NCBI RefSeq assembly: GCF_002099425.1
Contig: NW_018344215.1
Span: 1,483,001 to 1,547,000 of the forward strand
Length of the DNA: 64,000 nucleotides
Source: Phascolarctos cinereus
Lineage: Eukaryota > Chordata > Mammalia > Diprotodontia > Phascolarctidae
Direction: 5' to 3'
A program made the position numbers and the translations under genes. The notes beneath the pieces are model-generated. The model ran no database searches, had not been told where the DNA came from, and was given only the letters and a program-made list of their open reading frames with translations. Numbering within the stretch: position 1 is the stretch's first letter; every line of letters begins with the position of its first letter. Below, in pieces: positions 1-10,675 of this stretch.

Positions 1-690
1 GCCACTATATTCCAGGACAGCACCACGTCTGTGATCCTATGGTAAACTGAATTGTGCTGAGCTGTTACTGGGTGATAATGGTGTAATGGATTACCAAAGT
101 ATTTGCATTTTAACAGAGGCCTTCTGGAAATACAATGCCTTAGCCAAATGGGGTAACTCTAATGAGGGGGGGATTCTGGGCATTGGGTCAATTTAGTAGA
201 GGCCCAGGTAGACCTTTGAACTTGCCTCACATCACACCTCCAAGTTGGACTGGCTTTGCAGACATATCTACATCACAAAAATCAGCTCATCTGCATGATC
301 GTCCCTTCCACTGTGGGAAAAGTAGATTTTCTGCAGAGAGGTGACAATTTCCTTTCCCTTAAATACTGAGTCACTGCCGTGCTCTGAATTTAGGTCCCCT
401 GACTGATGGATACCTGCTGCTACCCAAGCTACTGCCCAATTTCACCTCAATACAGCCGTTGCCTTCATGTGCATTTTACATGCTGAGGAGCCTGGAGTCT
501 GTCTGGAGTCACACAATACATTTCCTTTCATCTTGAAGTCAGCTCACTTTCTGGCTACATCTTACAAGATGGGGAAGTCATGGTTAAGTGAAAACGTGTC
601 AAAAAAAATATCTGGGGGCTGTAGTAAATGGCCTATTCCATGCCAGGCAATAGCATTATAGGAACAGAGACTGGACCTGGGATTTTACGG
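1..690. other. Unassigned single-copy-looking DNA
   Basis: No coding signal or repeat family is recognised. Short open frames here have no recognisable motifs. Base composition is ordinary and CpG-poor. Confidence 0.5.
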
Positions 691-734
691 ATATGGGAAA
701 CTTCTGCATGAAGAATCTCTCTTTCCTGATGCAG

Positions 735-880
735 GTCAGCAGCTCCTCTGAAACTCCAGCCTCAGGGACTTTAGAAGCTAAGGGACTTTCCCAAGGTTTT
801 GTAGTCAGTAGGTCTCAAATTTGGGACTTGAACCCAGGTCTTCCTGACTGTGAGGAAGGTATACTGCCTACTCTATCCAA
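735..880 (-). repeat. MIR-family SINE, antisense
   Basis: The stretch keeps the antisense MIR order: a worn 'aagggactttcccaaggt' segment, then 'gacttgaacccaggtcttcc' near 829. The head is lost. Confidence 0.65.
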
Positions 881-934
881 AAGTACGATATTTCAGGCTA
901 TGTTAAGAGTGGCATGATGTCCAAGATTAGAGAA

Positions 935-1440
935 TTCCGGTTTACTCTGCTCGGGTGAGGCTACATCTAGGGCACTCTGTTTGGTTCTAGGCAATACATT
1001 TTTTGGAAAATTATTGATAGACCACATGGTGTCTAGAGCAGCATTCTACTGTATGAGAACCAGTTGAAGGAACAGGGTATATTTGGCCTGGAGAAGACAG
1101 GACTTATTGGCACATGAGAGCTGTCTTCAGCATTTGATTCCCAACTCACATGGGAAAAGGATTAAGTTCCTTCTGCTTCACCCCAGTGGGTTAATACATT
1201 TAGAAGGAAGGAGGGGGAAACTGCAAAGAAGCAAATAGGTTTGATATAAGTGGAGAATTCCTAATGCTCAGAGTCACCTCAAAGTGGCCTGGGCTGCCTC
1301 TGCTCATTGGAGGATGTCAAACAAAGGCTGGATGCCAACTTACTAAGAATATTTTCAAGTTCGAGTACAGGTGAGATTTGATGACCTCGAATGCCCCTAC
1401 CAGCCATAAAATGCTGATTCTTGGATTCTGGCCAGGACCT
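935..1440 (+). repeat. CR1/L3 LINE, 3' part
   Basis: The order of landmarks matches the end of CR1/L3 LINEs: 'actctgctcgggtgagg', then 'gttgaaggaac', 'ttggcctggagaag', 'agagctgtcttca', and a final block related to 'gatgacctc'. It is highly diverged and non-coding, so an old fossil. Confidence 0.7.
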
Positions 1441-1960
1441 TGGCTATTCAAGAAAATAACCTTGAAGGGAGACAGAAAAGGAGACTTTTTCCCTCCCTGG
1501 GAAGCTTCCTTCCCTCAGGACTTGGCAAGTTCAATGCAACAAGTTTGAAGGCCCATTCAAGTCTTGTTCCATGTCCCTATGGCCAATAATATCATTGCAG
1601 ATGTTTCCTTCTACAGAATCAGCAAGATGGCTTTCAATCTCCCATTTCGTGTACACAGAGAGACATTATGTTGCCAGAATGACCAATAAACTCATGTCTT
1701 CTGGGGAGAAAGACCTCTGATGAAAGATAAGCACATTTATAAGCATGCCATGGAGGAATGAAGAATGTTGTGATCTGCATTCATTTCTAGCTCCTTGTTC
1801 TTCTGAGGAGTAATTAGAGGTTGTCTTCAAAGCACTTCACATTCCTCAGAAGACAATGATTGGCATTCACTCACTCTCCACTTTTTTCTTCACTCCTCTG
1901 ATCATAGGACCAGCTTAAAATATCAAATCACAGTGAAGGGCCTCCTGTCCCTGCCATACG
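1441..1960. other. Unassigned DNA with a short inverted repeat
   Basis: No repeat family is recognised. Two perfect 11-nt arms, 'tcttctgagga' at 1799-1809 and 'tcctcagaaga' at 1843-1853, could form a hairpin with a 33-nt loop. A pair this short can arise by chance. Confidence 0.45.
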
Positions 1961-2165
1961 GGGGTCAATTAAGGGAGCTGGGTGTGCTTAACCCAAAGAA
2001 GAGGAGACTCAGGAAACACATGATAGTTGTCTCCAAGTATCTGAACTAATGTTAAACGAAGGAGGGATTGGGCTTGTTCAGTTTGGCCCCAGAGAGCAGA
2101 AGCAGGAAGACTGGGAAGAAATTGCACTTTGTATCTGCTGCTCTGCCTTACTTCAGCGCCAAGGA
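1960..2165 (+). repeat. CR1/L3 LINE, upstream half of a split copy
   Basis: 'agggagctgggtgtgctta' and 'ctcaggaaacacatgatagt', then 'tttggccccagagagcag', match the CR1/L3 3' region. The copy stops at about 2165 and resumes near 2590, after an L2-bearing segment. Confidence 0.7.
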
Positions 2166-2575
2166 ACGCGATGTTCTTCCCAGGTTAAGCTCATCATTTC
2201 TCAACTCACCACTATGCTACTAACTCTAGCCTTGATTGACACTACCTGCCTCCGCCTCCTCTTCCTTTCGATTGGAGAGCTTGAGGGCAGATTACCAAAC
2301 CTCTTCCAATGCCTTCCTTTATAGAAAGCAGGAACTGAACTCTCAGATCTCTCCACTTTGCTTCTCTGCCAGAACAAGATGCACCCATACCAAGTCCCCC
2401 CTGGACCCAACTCCTACTTCCCTGCCTACTTTTGTGTGTTGTTTCTCCCTTTCAACTGTAAGCTCCTTAAGAACAGGAACTGGTTTTTAAAGATTAATTG
2501 TATTCCCAACTGTTAGTACAGTGCCCGGCACATAGTAGGTGCTTAACAAATGTTTATTGATCATTGGATATTCCA
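2166..2575 (+). repeat. L2-type insertion, 3' end clear
   Basis: The last 130 nt are the classic L2 3' end: 'gtaagctccttaagaacagg', then 'cccggcacatagtaggtgct' and 'aacaaatgtttattga'. The first 270 nt are CT-rich and fit the L2 interior only loosely. It interrupts the CR1/L3 copy on both sides, so it went in later. Confidence 0.65.
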
Positions 2576-2589
2576 AAGGAGCAAATTTA

Positions 2590-2790
2590 GGATTGATATC
2601 AGAAAAAGCTTCCAAATAATGATAGTTGCATTCAAAGGGAGTGAATTTTTCATCACTGAGGTCTTCAGTGAAAGGCTAATGACCACTTGTTGAGGATCTC
2701 ATAAAGAAGATGCTGAGGCAGATACTAGTTAGACTAGGTAGCCTCTGAGGTCCCTTCCAGCTGGGAGATTCTGTGAACCTGTAGAGATTT
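2590..2790 (+). repeat. CR1/L3 LINE, downstream half of the split copy
   Basis: It resumes with the CR1/L3 end: 'gaggtcttcagtgaaaggct', 'aatgaccacttgttgagg' and 'tctgaggtcccttccagct'. Order and strand agree with the piece that stops at 2165. Confidence 0.7.
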
Positions 2791-2829
2791 CGAGAGCAGT
2801 CACATATTGATCCTGGTACCTTCTGCGGT

Positions 2830-3295
2830 CTCTTCCAATGCAGGTGTTTAGCTTAGTTTCTATTAAACCAAACTACACTCTTCAAAATCTGTTGGGGGCC
2901 CTGGAAATGTACTTACTTTTGTTTTTTCAAGTTGGAAAGATGAAGCCCTAGCAAATGGACAACATTCCAGCAGGGTTCTCTCTTGGTGATGGAAAACTTG
3001 CTACCATCACTGCATAGGGCTGAACGCCATGAATAACCTTCCAGATACCTACTTCTCACTTAGTGGTAGCAGATGCTATAGTCCTATTACTGGGAGCAAA
3101 GCAAGGAATTGTTTAATTGGGGATGTTGACTTGCATGATCAAAACAAGAATTACCATCCATACTTAAGTAATGTTTACTACATTAAAAGAACTCCACAAT
3201 CAATGCCTTATTTATTTTTTCTGAACAAGTTATCATAAGAATAGGAAAATGTTTCATTTCTGACAGATGTGAAGAAAAACATTCAAGACTGTTGA
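2830..3295. other. Unassigned AT-rich DNA
   Basis: No repeat or gene is recognised. A 69-codon open frame at 3029-3238 shows no domain, signal peptide or codon pattern that I would call coding. Confidence 0.45.
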
Positions 3296-3299
3296 AACT

Positions 3300-3362
3300 A
3301 GATCATTCAAGCCAATCCCTCCTTCCATTTTGCAGATGAAGAAGCTGAGATTCACATAAAAT
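3300..3362 (-). repeat. MIR core fragment, antisense
   Basis: The antisense MIR core is visible as 'cattttgcagatgaagaagc' plus 'tgagattcac'. It is too short to place in a subfamily. Confidence 0.5.
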
Positions 3363-3654
3363 TCAAATAGATTTTCCTGGTTTCTACATCTATCCTTTGA
3401 CTGAAATTGCTCTCCAAAATTACCAATGGTTTCTTGATGACCAAATCTGATAGTATTTTCTTAGTTCTCATCCTTCTTGAGCAGTCTATATTACTTGACA
3501 ATTTTTTTCCACACTCTCCTCCCAAATCCTCACCTCCATAAGTTTTCATGAGACTACTTTCTTTTGGTTTTCCTTTTACGTATCTGACCATTCCATCTCA
3601 GTGTCCTTTGCTGGATGATTCCCAACTCTCAATTGTGGGTCTTACCTAAAGCTC

Positions 3655-4018
3655 TGTATTTCATCTTTCTCCTTCTCTCTTTCCCTCCCTCTACTTCTCT
3701 CTCCCTTTCACCCTCTCTCTCCTTCCCTCCATCTTTCTCTTCCTCCTCCATGTCTCCCTTCCTTTTCTTCTTCCTCCCTCTCTCTCTTCTTCCCTCTCTT
3801 TTACTCTTCCCCTTCCCTCCTTCTGTCTCCTCTCTCTCCCCTCCTTTCCTCTTTCTCTCTCTCTTTTTCCCTCCCTCTCTCTTCCCTTCTCCCCTCTCTT
3901 TTATTCCCTCACTCTTTCTTCCTCCCTTTTACTCTCTCCTTTCTTATCTTGTCCTCTTCCCCTTCTCTCCCTCCCTCAGCCCTTTCTTTTTCTCCCTTTC
4001 CCCTCTCATTTCACTGCT
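3655..4018. repeat. Giant polypyrimidine (C/T) tract
   Basis: About 360 nt are almost pure C and T on the plus strand, with only scattered purines. The 181-codon open frame across it (3615-4160) is Ser/Leu/Pro/Phe low-complexity and not a gene. It lies where an L2 carries its own CT-rich segment, so it may be an expansion of that segment. Confidence 0.9.
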
Positions 4019-4236
4019 TCCCAAGAGCTCAATGATCATCTCAATGCTGATGACTCAGACATCTTATATCCAGCTCCAGTCTCTCTTGAGCCCTGATCCT
4101 GCATCACGTATTGCTTTTTGGAGCTTTCTAACTATATATCCCATAGACATTTCAATATAACCAAAGCAGAACACATCATCTTTCCTCCTTAACTCATCCC
4201 CCTTACCACCTTCCTTTTCTTATATTTTTTTAATTT

Positions 4237-4305
4237 GCATCCTCAGTATTTAGGAAAGTATCTAGAACACAGTAGAGTATTAATAAATACATATTAAATG
4301 AATGA
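4237..4305 (+). repeat. Extra L2 3' tail inside the larger L2
   Basis: 'gcatcctcagtatttaggaa' then 'gagtattaataaatacatat' is an L2 3' end. It lies in the middle of the 3390-5455 L2 and on the same strand, so it is either a second L2 or a same-family insertion. Confidence 0.6.
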
Positions 4306-5008
4306 ATTAGCCCCTCAGTATATAGGTGTGGGACAGATGGACAAGGAGTTTCTGATAAGGGTACCATCATCCTCCCAGTCCTCTGGGTTCACAACCTCAG
4401 AGACAACTAGACCCTTCACTCTTCCTTGTTTCCCAATAGTCAATCAACATTCAAGTCTTGCCAATTCCATCTCCACAATCTCTCTTGTATCCATCCCTTT
4501 CTCCTACTCACATGGTCACCACCCTAGTTCAGGCTCTCATCAACTCTCACCTGGACTATTGCAATAGGTTCCTAATGTTTGACAATGCCTGACATTTCTC
4601 CTTTCTTCAGTCCATCCTCCCCATAACTTCCAAAGTAGTATTTGTAAAGAAAGGTCTGGCCATGTCACTTCCCTGCTCAAAAAGCTCTTGTCACTCCCTT
4701 TTGCCACAAGGACAAGGCACAGAAGCCTGTGTTTGACATTTCAGGCCCTTCAAAGTTTGCAGGTGTATTGCCCATTACTCTCTATTTCCCCTTACATTCC
4801 AGCCAAACTGAACAGCTTTCTGTGCTGTCCTTAGCATTCCATCTCCTCTCTCCAAATGTTGCCAAGACTGTCCCCCAAGCCTGGTCCTCTTCACCTCCAG
4901 CTCTTAATATCCTCTGTTTCCTATAAGCTCAATGCAAGCAGCACATCCTATGCAAAGCCTTCCCTGATAGCACAATTTCTAATGGTCCTCTACACAAATG
5001 ACTTGATA

Positions 5009-5031
5009 TTTATACTATGTATGATTATAAG

Positions 5032-5092
<61 letters not shown>

Positions 5093-5162
5093 TTATTTAT
5101 ACCATGTATGGTTATAAGTATACTTATTTATTTATTTATACTATGTATGATTATAAGTATAT

Positions 5163-5206
<44 letters not shown>

Positions 5207-5318
5207 TTATTTATTTATACCATGTATGGTTATAAGTATACTTATTTATTTATTTATACTATGTATGATTATAAGTATACTCATTTATTTATTTATTCAT
5301 ACTATGTATGATTATAAG
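5009..5318. repeat. Two-level tandem array: TATC/TTTA blocks plus a spacer
   Basis: Pure TATC runs (about 5031-5090 and 5160-5210) and TTTA runs alternate with a conserved spacer of the form 'tatac(t/c)atgtatg(a/g)ttataag', which occurs six times. The spacer type alternates between 'ccatgtatggtt' and 'ctatgtatgatt', giving a higher-order unit of about 118 bp in roughly 2.5 copies. Confidence 0.9.
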
Positions 5319-5461
5319 AGAGGTTTCCCCTCTCAAAAGAATGTAAGATTCTTAGGGGCAGGTACTGCCCCTGAACAGTTTTTGGCCTTCTTTCTAACAT
5401 TTAGCACAATGCCTGCCACATAATAAACACTAAATAAATGCTTGTCAAATGAATGAGTGAA

Positions 5462-5755
5462 AAGAGTTTTGGACCTGGATTTCTGATAGGAAGGACAGTG
5501 TTTTCTCCATTGTACCACACGGTATGGCCAAAGGTAAAGATGCCAAATGGTGTTTAAAATTAGTTTGTAGTGGGTCTGATAAAATGTTAAAAAACTCAAA
5601 ATATCCAAAATGATTTTTTTTCATTGAAACCTGTGGATTTAACCTTGGACAATTATGACCTTGGACAAGATACTTCCTCACTCTGGACCTCGGTTTCCTC
5701 ATCTACAAATTATAAGTTGCTAAGGTCCCTTTCAGCTCTAAATCTACCTTAATTT
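5462..5755 (+). repeat. MIR/THER SINE, sense
   Basis: A head-like 'ttttggacctggatttctga' is followed, after about 150 nt of unclear sequence, by the core 'gaccttggacaagatacttc', 'ctcggtttcctcatctac' and the THER-type end 'ctaaggtccctttcagctct'. Confidence 0.6.
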
Positions 5756-6595
5756 GATAATAGCAGCTTTGCATATTTTGGAACATTAGATCAGATTAGG
5801 GGAGTGGATGGACAAAATAATGAAAATCCTACAGTCTCTCTCCCACCTTATCCCAAATTACAAAGAAAATCTTGGATAATGATAGCAGTCACCCATTTTG
5901 GAATTCAGCAAAATCCTGAGGCATTTGTCTCCCATTCACTGAATATGATTGCCCAACGTCCTGAAAAGAGCCTACTTTAAGAGAATTTCACTAACATGTT
6001 CACCACAGGGACCAACAAAGCCTGTGGAGATGAGGCCCCTGCCTGGATTAACCAATTTCTTTTTCTATTCTGCATCATGACAGAAGAGTTGATAGTGGAG
6101 TAAAAACATCTCTTAAGAAGATGACAGATTGATTTAAGATAGAGAAGAGAAAGTGACATGCTCTTTTCTGCTTGCTTTCCCGGGGAAGAATTGTGACTGC
6201 TAGAGCTACTCTTTAGAGGAACCTAGTAACTGTTTCCATGAATAAGATAGCAAATGGTGTTTATCCTTTGCCAATCAATATTGCCTTGTTTGAGCTGTTG
6301 GAATTATTCAGAAGCATAAAAGGTAAGGCAAACCAGTGGGCAACAGTGCTAATCCCCAGGAAGGACAGCAGCACCTTCTTCCCTTTCTTTAAGACTTCAA
6401 GAACTTTGTGATTTCATCTTTTTTGAAAAAAACCCCACTTTATTCATGTTTTAAAAAGCACATGTAATTGTCACTTCCCCATGACTTCTTGCCTTAGCAG
6501 AAACCTTCCTTGTAATAAAAAAGTAGAGGGACTGGAAATATCATTTTAGTAGTATAGGGAACTCCCAGGTGACTCAATTTCCTCCACCAGTGCAG
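5756..6595. other. Unassigned DNA
   Basis: No repeat family is recognised over about 840 bp. 6240-6360 is balanced in composition and repeat-free. Nothing points to an exon. Confidence 0.45.
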
Positions 6596-6599
6596 GTCA

Positions 6600-6755
6600 G
6601 TACTTTCTCTGCAACTTATAGTCTTAGACGGTAGCCTAGAAAACAGAGATGTTAAGTGGCATACAGCCAGTATGGGTCAGAGGAGGTACTGGAACCTGGT
6701 CTTTCTGGTTTTAAGACTAGCTATTTATCCATTGCATCAAGATGCCTTATGATGT
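6600..6755 (-). repeat. MIR SINE, antisense
   Basis: The antisense MIR layout is visible: 'agagatgttaagtggcatac', then 'ggaacctggtctttctgg' and a worn end 'ccattgcatcaagatgcct'. Confidence 0.65.
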
Positions 6756-7190
6756 CTGATACATGCTGCATCAGAAGACAACATATTAAATGGATGTTTA
6801 GAACAAAGAAGCTGAGTTAAGCTAAAAAAAGTCAACATATTGGCCATGTCTTCACCATATATGTGCTATTCCTTATCTAGAGTCCACCATTTTTGTTTGG
6901 AGTTGGGAGGTTATGTTTCCCTATTGGTGCTATGATGTTGTAATAGGCCATTATACTGTCTGTCTGAATTTATTTAGATATGTTTTGAGAGATCATTTTT
7001 GATCATCCAGATGTGGGATTAACCTATCCCACATCAATAGGGGTTCTTTTGGATCACAGGGCAAAGGATATTTTGGCTGTGAAGATTTTCCTTAAAATCT
7101 GTCCAAATCTGAGACTCTGCTTATAGTCACATAAAAGTAACATGGTTGCAAATTTGGTAATAATTATGGAATCTTTTGCAACACTTCTCT
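6756..7190. other. Unassigned DNA, possibly RTE downstream region
   Basis: This lies directly 3' of the antisense RTE piece at 7195-7500, where an RTE C-terminus would fall. I could not align it convincingly. It contains a local inverted repeat: 'atgtgggattaacc' near 7011 against 'cctatcccacat' just after. Confidence 0.35.
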
Positions 7191-7194
7191 TCAA

Positions 7195-7500
7195 ATTATA
7201 TTATTTTATGTGGATATTTGTGAAACATTAGATATTGGGTGAACTAAGGAGTGAATTGGACCACATAAGGACATGGAAAATGTCCTATGCCAATGCTGTG
7301 AGATCTCCACTTCTCTCTGAGTCACCCTTGACTTTGATTCTTTGGTGGTTATGGTGTTGCAAGGTTTGTAGCTGTGCTGCATTATCAGGAAAATATTTGT
7401 GTTAAAGAGATGGGTCCTTGTGCCAGGGAACAGGTGGGGGTCATTGAAAGCAATGGTCAGGTTTCGAAATTCAATCCAATGCACTTTTTATCTCCTATTT
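7195..7500 (-). repeat. RTE-class LINE fragment (ORF end)
   Basis: The minus-strand translation contains 'RTHLFNTNIFLIMQHSYKPC' followed by 'NTITTKESKSRVTQREVEIS'. These line up with the RTE/BovB stretch after the reverse transcriptase (R-x-HLFNTCVLP-xx-LYG-x-ETWNTT, then L-x-VTQRAME-x-S). I matched this from memory of the family pattern. Confidence 0.65.
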
Positions 7501-7564
7501 AATTGTGGTCCAACTTATTATCCATCTGTCCCACATCTACATGATTATGGTCTAACTCATTAGT

Positions 7565-7685
7565 TCCTTAAATAAGCACTTATTAAGTGTTTACTGTGCA
7601 CTTGGTACTTTCCTGGGTGCTTAAGGTACAAAGACAAAAAAATGAAACAATTCCTGTTGATAAGAAGCTAACAATGGACTGGCTG
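7565..7685 (-). repeat. L2 3' end, antisense
   Basis: 'cacttattaagtgtttactg', 'tgggtgcttaaggtacaaag' and 'acaattcctgttgataagaa' are the antisense L2 3' end. Confidence 0.65.
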
Positions 7686-7865
7686 ACCAACTATGTGAGA
7701 AGAAATAATGGACCAGAAAAGGAAGTGGTCAAGTCATGGAGAAAGACAGAACGATGCTGGAAGAACAGTCTGAGTAGTGTGCTGGTCCCCATGGGCTGTG
7801 CGAAGTTCTAGAGGAAGACTTTTAGCATTTTGGAGGAGTCTTCTTTGGAATATCAAAGGGAGAAC
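7686..7865 (+). repeat. RTE-class LINE C-terminal fragment, sense
   Basis: The plus-strand reading 'IMDQKRKWSSHGERQNDAGR' near 7710 resembles the RTE C-terminus (K-RKW-GHV-R-x-DDRW-T-x-x-x-W-P). It is on the opposite strand to the 7195-7500 piece, so probably a separate copy. Confidence 0.5.
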
Positions 7866-8109
7866 ATGGCTAAGAATTATATCAGAAGATATAGATATAT
7901 TGAGAAGATATAGATAGTTTACAATGTGTTCTAAGGGAAGCAGAAACCCCTTGAAGTTTTGAAGTATAATGTGAATTCCTTGAGCTGAAGCAATTTATGA
8001 AGACACCCTACTCAATTCTGAATGGGCTGCTGTCTGCCTTAGTGAAAGGAGTACAAACATTAACAAAACTGCTTTAGAAGCGTTGACTGGAATAACAGAT
8101 GATATTCCT

Positions 8110-8330
8110 ACAGTACCCTTCAGTTTGCAAAATGCTTTCCTTTCAATGACCTTTTGAGGCAAAGTTAAGAAAATTTTGATGCAAATATTATTACCCCATT
8201 TTCATGGGAACATTGAGGTTTAGGGATGTTCAGTGACTCATCCACACAACTAGTATGTGAAAAACCCAAAACTGAGTGAACCCAGTTCTCTGGATATCCA
8301 GTCAACTGCACCATGCTGAGTTTCAGCATG
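8110..8330 (-). repeat. MIR SINE, antisense, near full length
   Basis: 'caaaatgctttcctttcaat' (MIR 3' part), 'attaccccattttcatggga' and 'gtgaacccagttctctggat' occur in antisense MIR order, ending with the 'ctgcaccatgctga' head. Confidence 0.7.
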
Positions 8331-8519
8331 AGACCTGGGTAAGAAAGTCTTTTTGTGTTAAATGCTATATATGTACATTTGAGTCACTTTGAAAATAGCT
8401 TTTTCTTCTATCCAGGTAGTTTATAGAAGTGAAGTCACTGTGTCAATAATGCTAGCCACCATTTGTATAATTCTTTAAGTTTACAAAGCATTTTATACAT
8501 ATTATTTCATCTCATCTGT

Positions 8520-8790
8520 CAATTAATCAACAAACATTTATTAAGATCTTCATGTGCGGCAGGCCCTCTACTAAGTGCCATGGATGCAAAGATCAAAGCG
8601 ATACAGTCTTTACCCTCAAGAGTCTTACGTTATAATTGGGGAGATAATAATACACACATTCTTATATCTATATATGTGACCACATGTAAGAATGTACACG
8701 ATGTATTCAAATGAAGACAAAACAAAAGAAAAGAAAGACAAAAGCATTTCCAAAAAACAAATGAAGATCCTTTGAGGAGGCCAGGATGAA
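8520..8790 (-). repeat. L2 3' region, antisense
   Basis: 'aacaaacatttattaagatc', 'cactaagtgccatggatgca'-like and 'tttaccctcaagagtcttac' mark the antisense L2 3' end. A run of ACAAAA-type simple sequence follows near 8720. Confidence 0.65.
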
Positions 8791-8834
8791 GGGGGATGGA
8801 TGTGGATCTATGATTTCATCCACACTGGGAATTT

Positions 8835-9095
8835 GGGAGATTCACTGGGCTGTGATCTCCTTCCACTGCCACAGGTCAGAAACTTTTTGCTAACTCATAG
8901 CTTTAGAGAGTTGATTCAGGCTTGTCCGCACAGCTAGTTAGTCAATCGGTCAAGCATTTACTAAGGACCTATGTGCCAAGTATTTGGCATTGGAGAGACA
9001 AAACCGAACCAGATAGGTTTTATTAGAAGCAGGATTTGAACTCAGTTCTTCCTGACTCCCAGGCCAGCACTCTGTCCATTAGGCCACACTGCCTC
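8835..9095 (-). repeat. MIR SINE, antisense, with an L2 scrap inside
   Basis: The MIR head end is clear at 9033-9095 ('aggatttgaactcagttctt', 'ctgtccattaggccacactg'). Between the MIR arms, 8940-9020 looks like an antisense L2 3' end ('gtcaagcatttactaaggac'), so a small L2 piece entered the MIR. Confidence 0.6.
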
Positions 9096-9267
9096 ATGAA
9101 GAGTCAGCCTGGTAAAGAACGAATTTGTTTTGTCTCTTTGTCAGATCCCTTCTTCCTTCTTCCATATCTTGCTGTATAATCAGCAGGGAGAGGAAGTCAG
9201 TATTATCCAGGCACTTTCAATATCTCTAGAGAAATTACAGTCCCATAAAATAGACCTGAGGCTTGCA

Positions 9268-9470
9268 GCTGGGTGGCACAATGGATAGAGCACTGGCCTG
9301 CAGTAGGAAGACACGAGTTCAAATCTGGCCTCAGACACTTACTAGCTGTATAACCGTGGGCAAGTCACTTAACCCTGTTTGCCTCAGTTTCCTCATCTAT
9401 ATGAACTAGAGAAGGAAATGGCAAACTGCTCTTCTTTGCCAAGGAAACCCCAAGTGGGAAATGAACAACA
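9268..9470 (+). repeat. Marsupial SINE with RTE-type tail
   Basis: The head 'gctgggtggcacaatggata' leads to 'gttcaaatctggcctcagac', 'ttactagctgtataaccgtg', 'gtttgcctcagtttcctcat' and 'gagaaggaaatggcaaactg', ending 'gccaaggaaaccccaagtgg'. A possible 7-nt duplication 'gcttgca' lies at 9261-9267 and 9471-9477. The last part of the RTE tail is cut short. Confidence 0.85.
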
Positions 9471-10225
9471 GCTTGCATGTTTGTCTCACACTTTTGACAA
9501 AGGGAAGGCCTGGGTGCTTGGAGAAGCACATCATATTACTGTTATCAATCAATCAATCAGTTGAAGTCCCCAGGGATACACATGTAAACAACAAAATAAT
9601 TCATAGTCTCAAGGAGTTTACAGAGGGCTGAGTTGTATTCAAAACTTTGGCGGCCAGAGCACTTCAGTTACACCTATAAAAATATCAATCAGCCTCAAAG
9701 TGAAAGGCCTCCCACATGGTGAGCAGATCCCCTTGGGTTTAATGAAGCCACACTACAAAACTCACTTCCTGTTAGACCAGAGTCAAGTCAGCTGTTTATG
9801 AGGCTTCCAAACCAGTCCAAATGAGTGACTGTCAAATTGGGAGCTTCGCTACTTCCTGAAAGAATATACCCAGGTAGACGACTCAGATTCTTCATACTAA
9901 TAATGCCAGTTTTTAAAAGTGTAACCTGACTTTCATCAAGGTGGCTGATAAAATTAAGCCTTTCTTTTTCAAGTGAGCAAAGTTGGGAAGAGAGAATACT
10001 GTAAGCAAACTATCTGGGATGACACCATTAGCCAGGTCAGTCTGGAAGAGGACCATCTAATGATTAGCCTGACTCATCTAAGCTTTAACAAGTCCAACGC
10101 AAACTTTCTCCCACCACACTCCACTGTCCAGTTCTTCATTTATTCATTCATTTATTTGGCATGAGTAGAAAGTGCTCCACTTAAGGGCATCCATCCCCTA
10201 ATGATAATTATTGCTAATAATAATT
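9471..10225. other. Unassigned DNA with ATCA and ATTC micro-repeats
   Basis: Apart from short ATCA (about 9547-9560) and ATTC (about 10135-10155) runs, no repeat or gene is recognised. The 63-codon frame at 9973-10164 shows no family motif. Confidence 0.45.
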
Positions 10226-10229
10226 ACTA

Positions 10230-10390
10230 AGCATAGTGCAATTGACTTGGCATCTAGAGAGCTGGGCTCATTCCAGTCACATATCAGTTGTGTGACTCTA
10301 GGCAAGTCACTGAACCTCCCTATGTACCAGTGTTCTCATCTATAAAATGGAGTAACAATAATTGTCTCATAAAATTGTTGTCTCCTTACC
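10230..10390 (+). repeat. MIR SINE, sense
   Basis: 'ttgtgtgactctaggcaagt', 'ctataaaatggagtaacaat' and 'tctcataaaattgttgt' follow the sense MIR order. Confidence 0.7.
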
Positions 10391-10419
10391 TCAAGGGTAA
10401 TTTGTCAGGCACACAAAGG

Positions 10420-10675
10420 CAACGACTACGGCTTACATATAGCAGCTTATACAGGGCTTCCAAAGCCTCTACATATGTTAGCTCATTGGAGCTTGACAAT
10501 AACCTTATAAAGTGCTATAGTTTTTAACCTGCCCATTTTTCAGGTGGAGAAGCTGGGGCTCAGAGATTTGATGAAATTATTTGCCAGGGGCCACACAGTT
10601 AAGAAGTATCAAAGGCAGGACCCAAACCCAGGTTTTTTTGGCTACGAGTCCAGTACTATCTTGTTAACCACCAAG
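10420..10675 (-). repeat. MIR SINE, antisense
   Basis: The MIR 3' end (about 10440-10520), the core 'ggagaagctggggctcagag' and 'gacccaaacccaggtttttt' are in antisense order, ending in a worn head near 10670. Confidence 0.75.

Larger units (their letters stand above)
3390..5455 (+). repeat. Long L2 LINE remnant with reverse-transcriptase region
   Basis: L2 landmarks run in order over about 2 kb. 'gtgtcctttgctggatgatt' comes near 3600. An 'aatgctgatgactcagacat' block near 4043 stands where L2 encodes its Y/NADD catalytic motif. 'caccctagttcaggctctca' to 'cacctggactattgcaatag' follows near 4521-4567. Then come 'catgtcacttccctgctcaa', 'tgaacagctttctgtgctgt' and the 3' end near 5340-5455 ('gcctgccacataataaacac'). 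The frame is broken many times. Three low-complexity or extra segments interrupt it: 3655-4018, 4237-4305 and 5009-5318. It is one of the most complete LINE remnants here. Confidence 0.75.

Noticed and set aside
1799-1853. 11-bp inverted repeat
   Set aside because: Perfect but short; pairs of this size are expected by chance in a window this long.
3615-4160. 181-codon open frame
   Set aside because: It translates a polypyrimidine tract into Ser/Leu/Pro/Phe low-complexity and runs into an L2. It is not a gene.
4856-5311. 151-codon open frame rich in Ile, Tyr and Leu
   Set aside because: It is the reading of the TATC/TTTA array within L2.
5009-5318. Regularly spaced repeats that could be mistaken for a CRISPR-like array
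   Set aside because: Units are microsatellite blocks with a repeated spacer, the reverse of a CRISPR array, and the DNA is vertebrate.
9268-9330. tRNA-like start of the SINE as a tRNA gene
   Set aside because: It is the head of a SINE that recurs through the window; there is no complete cloverleaf.
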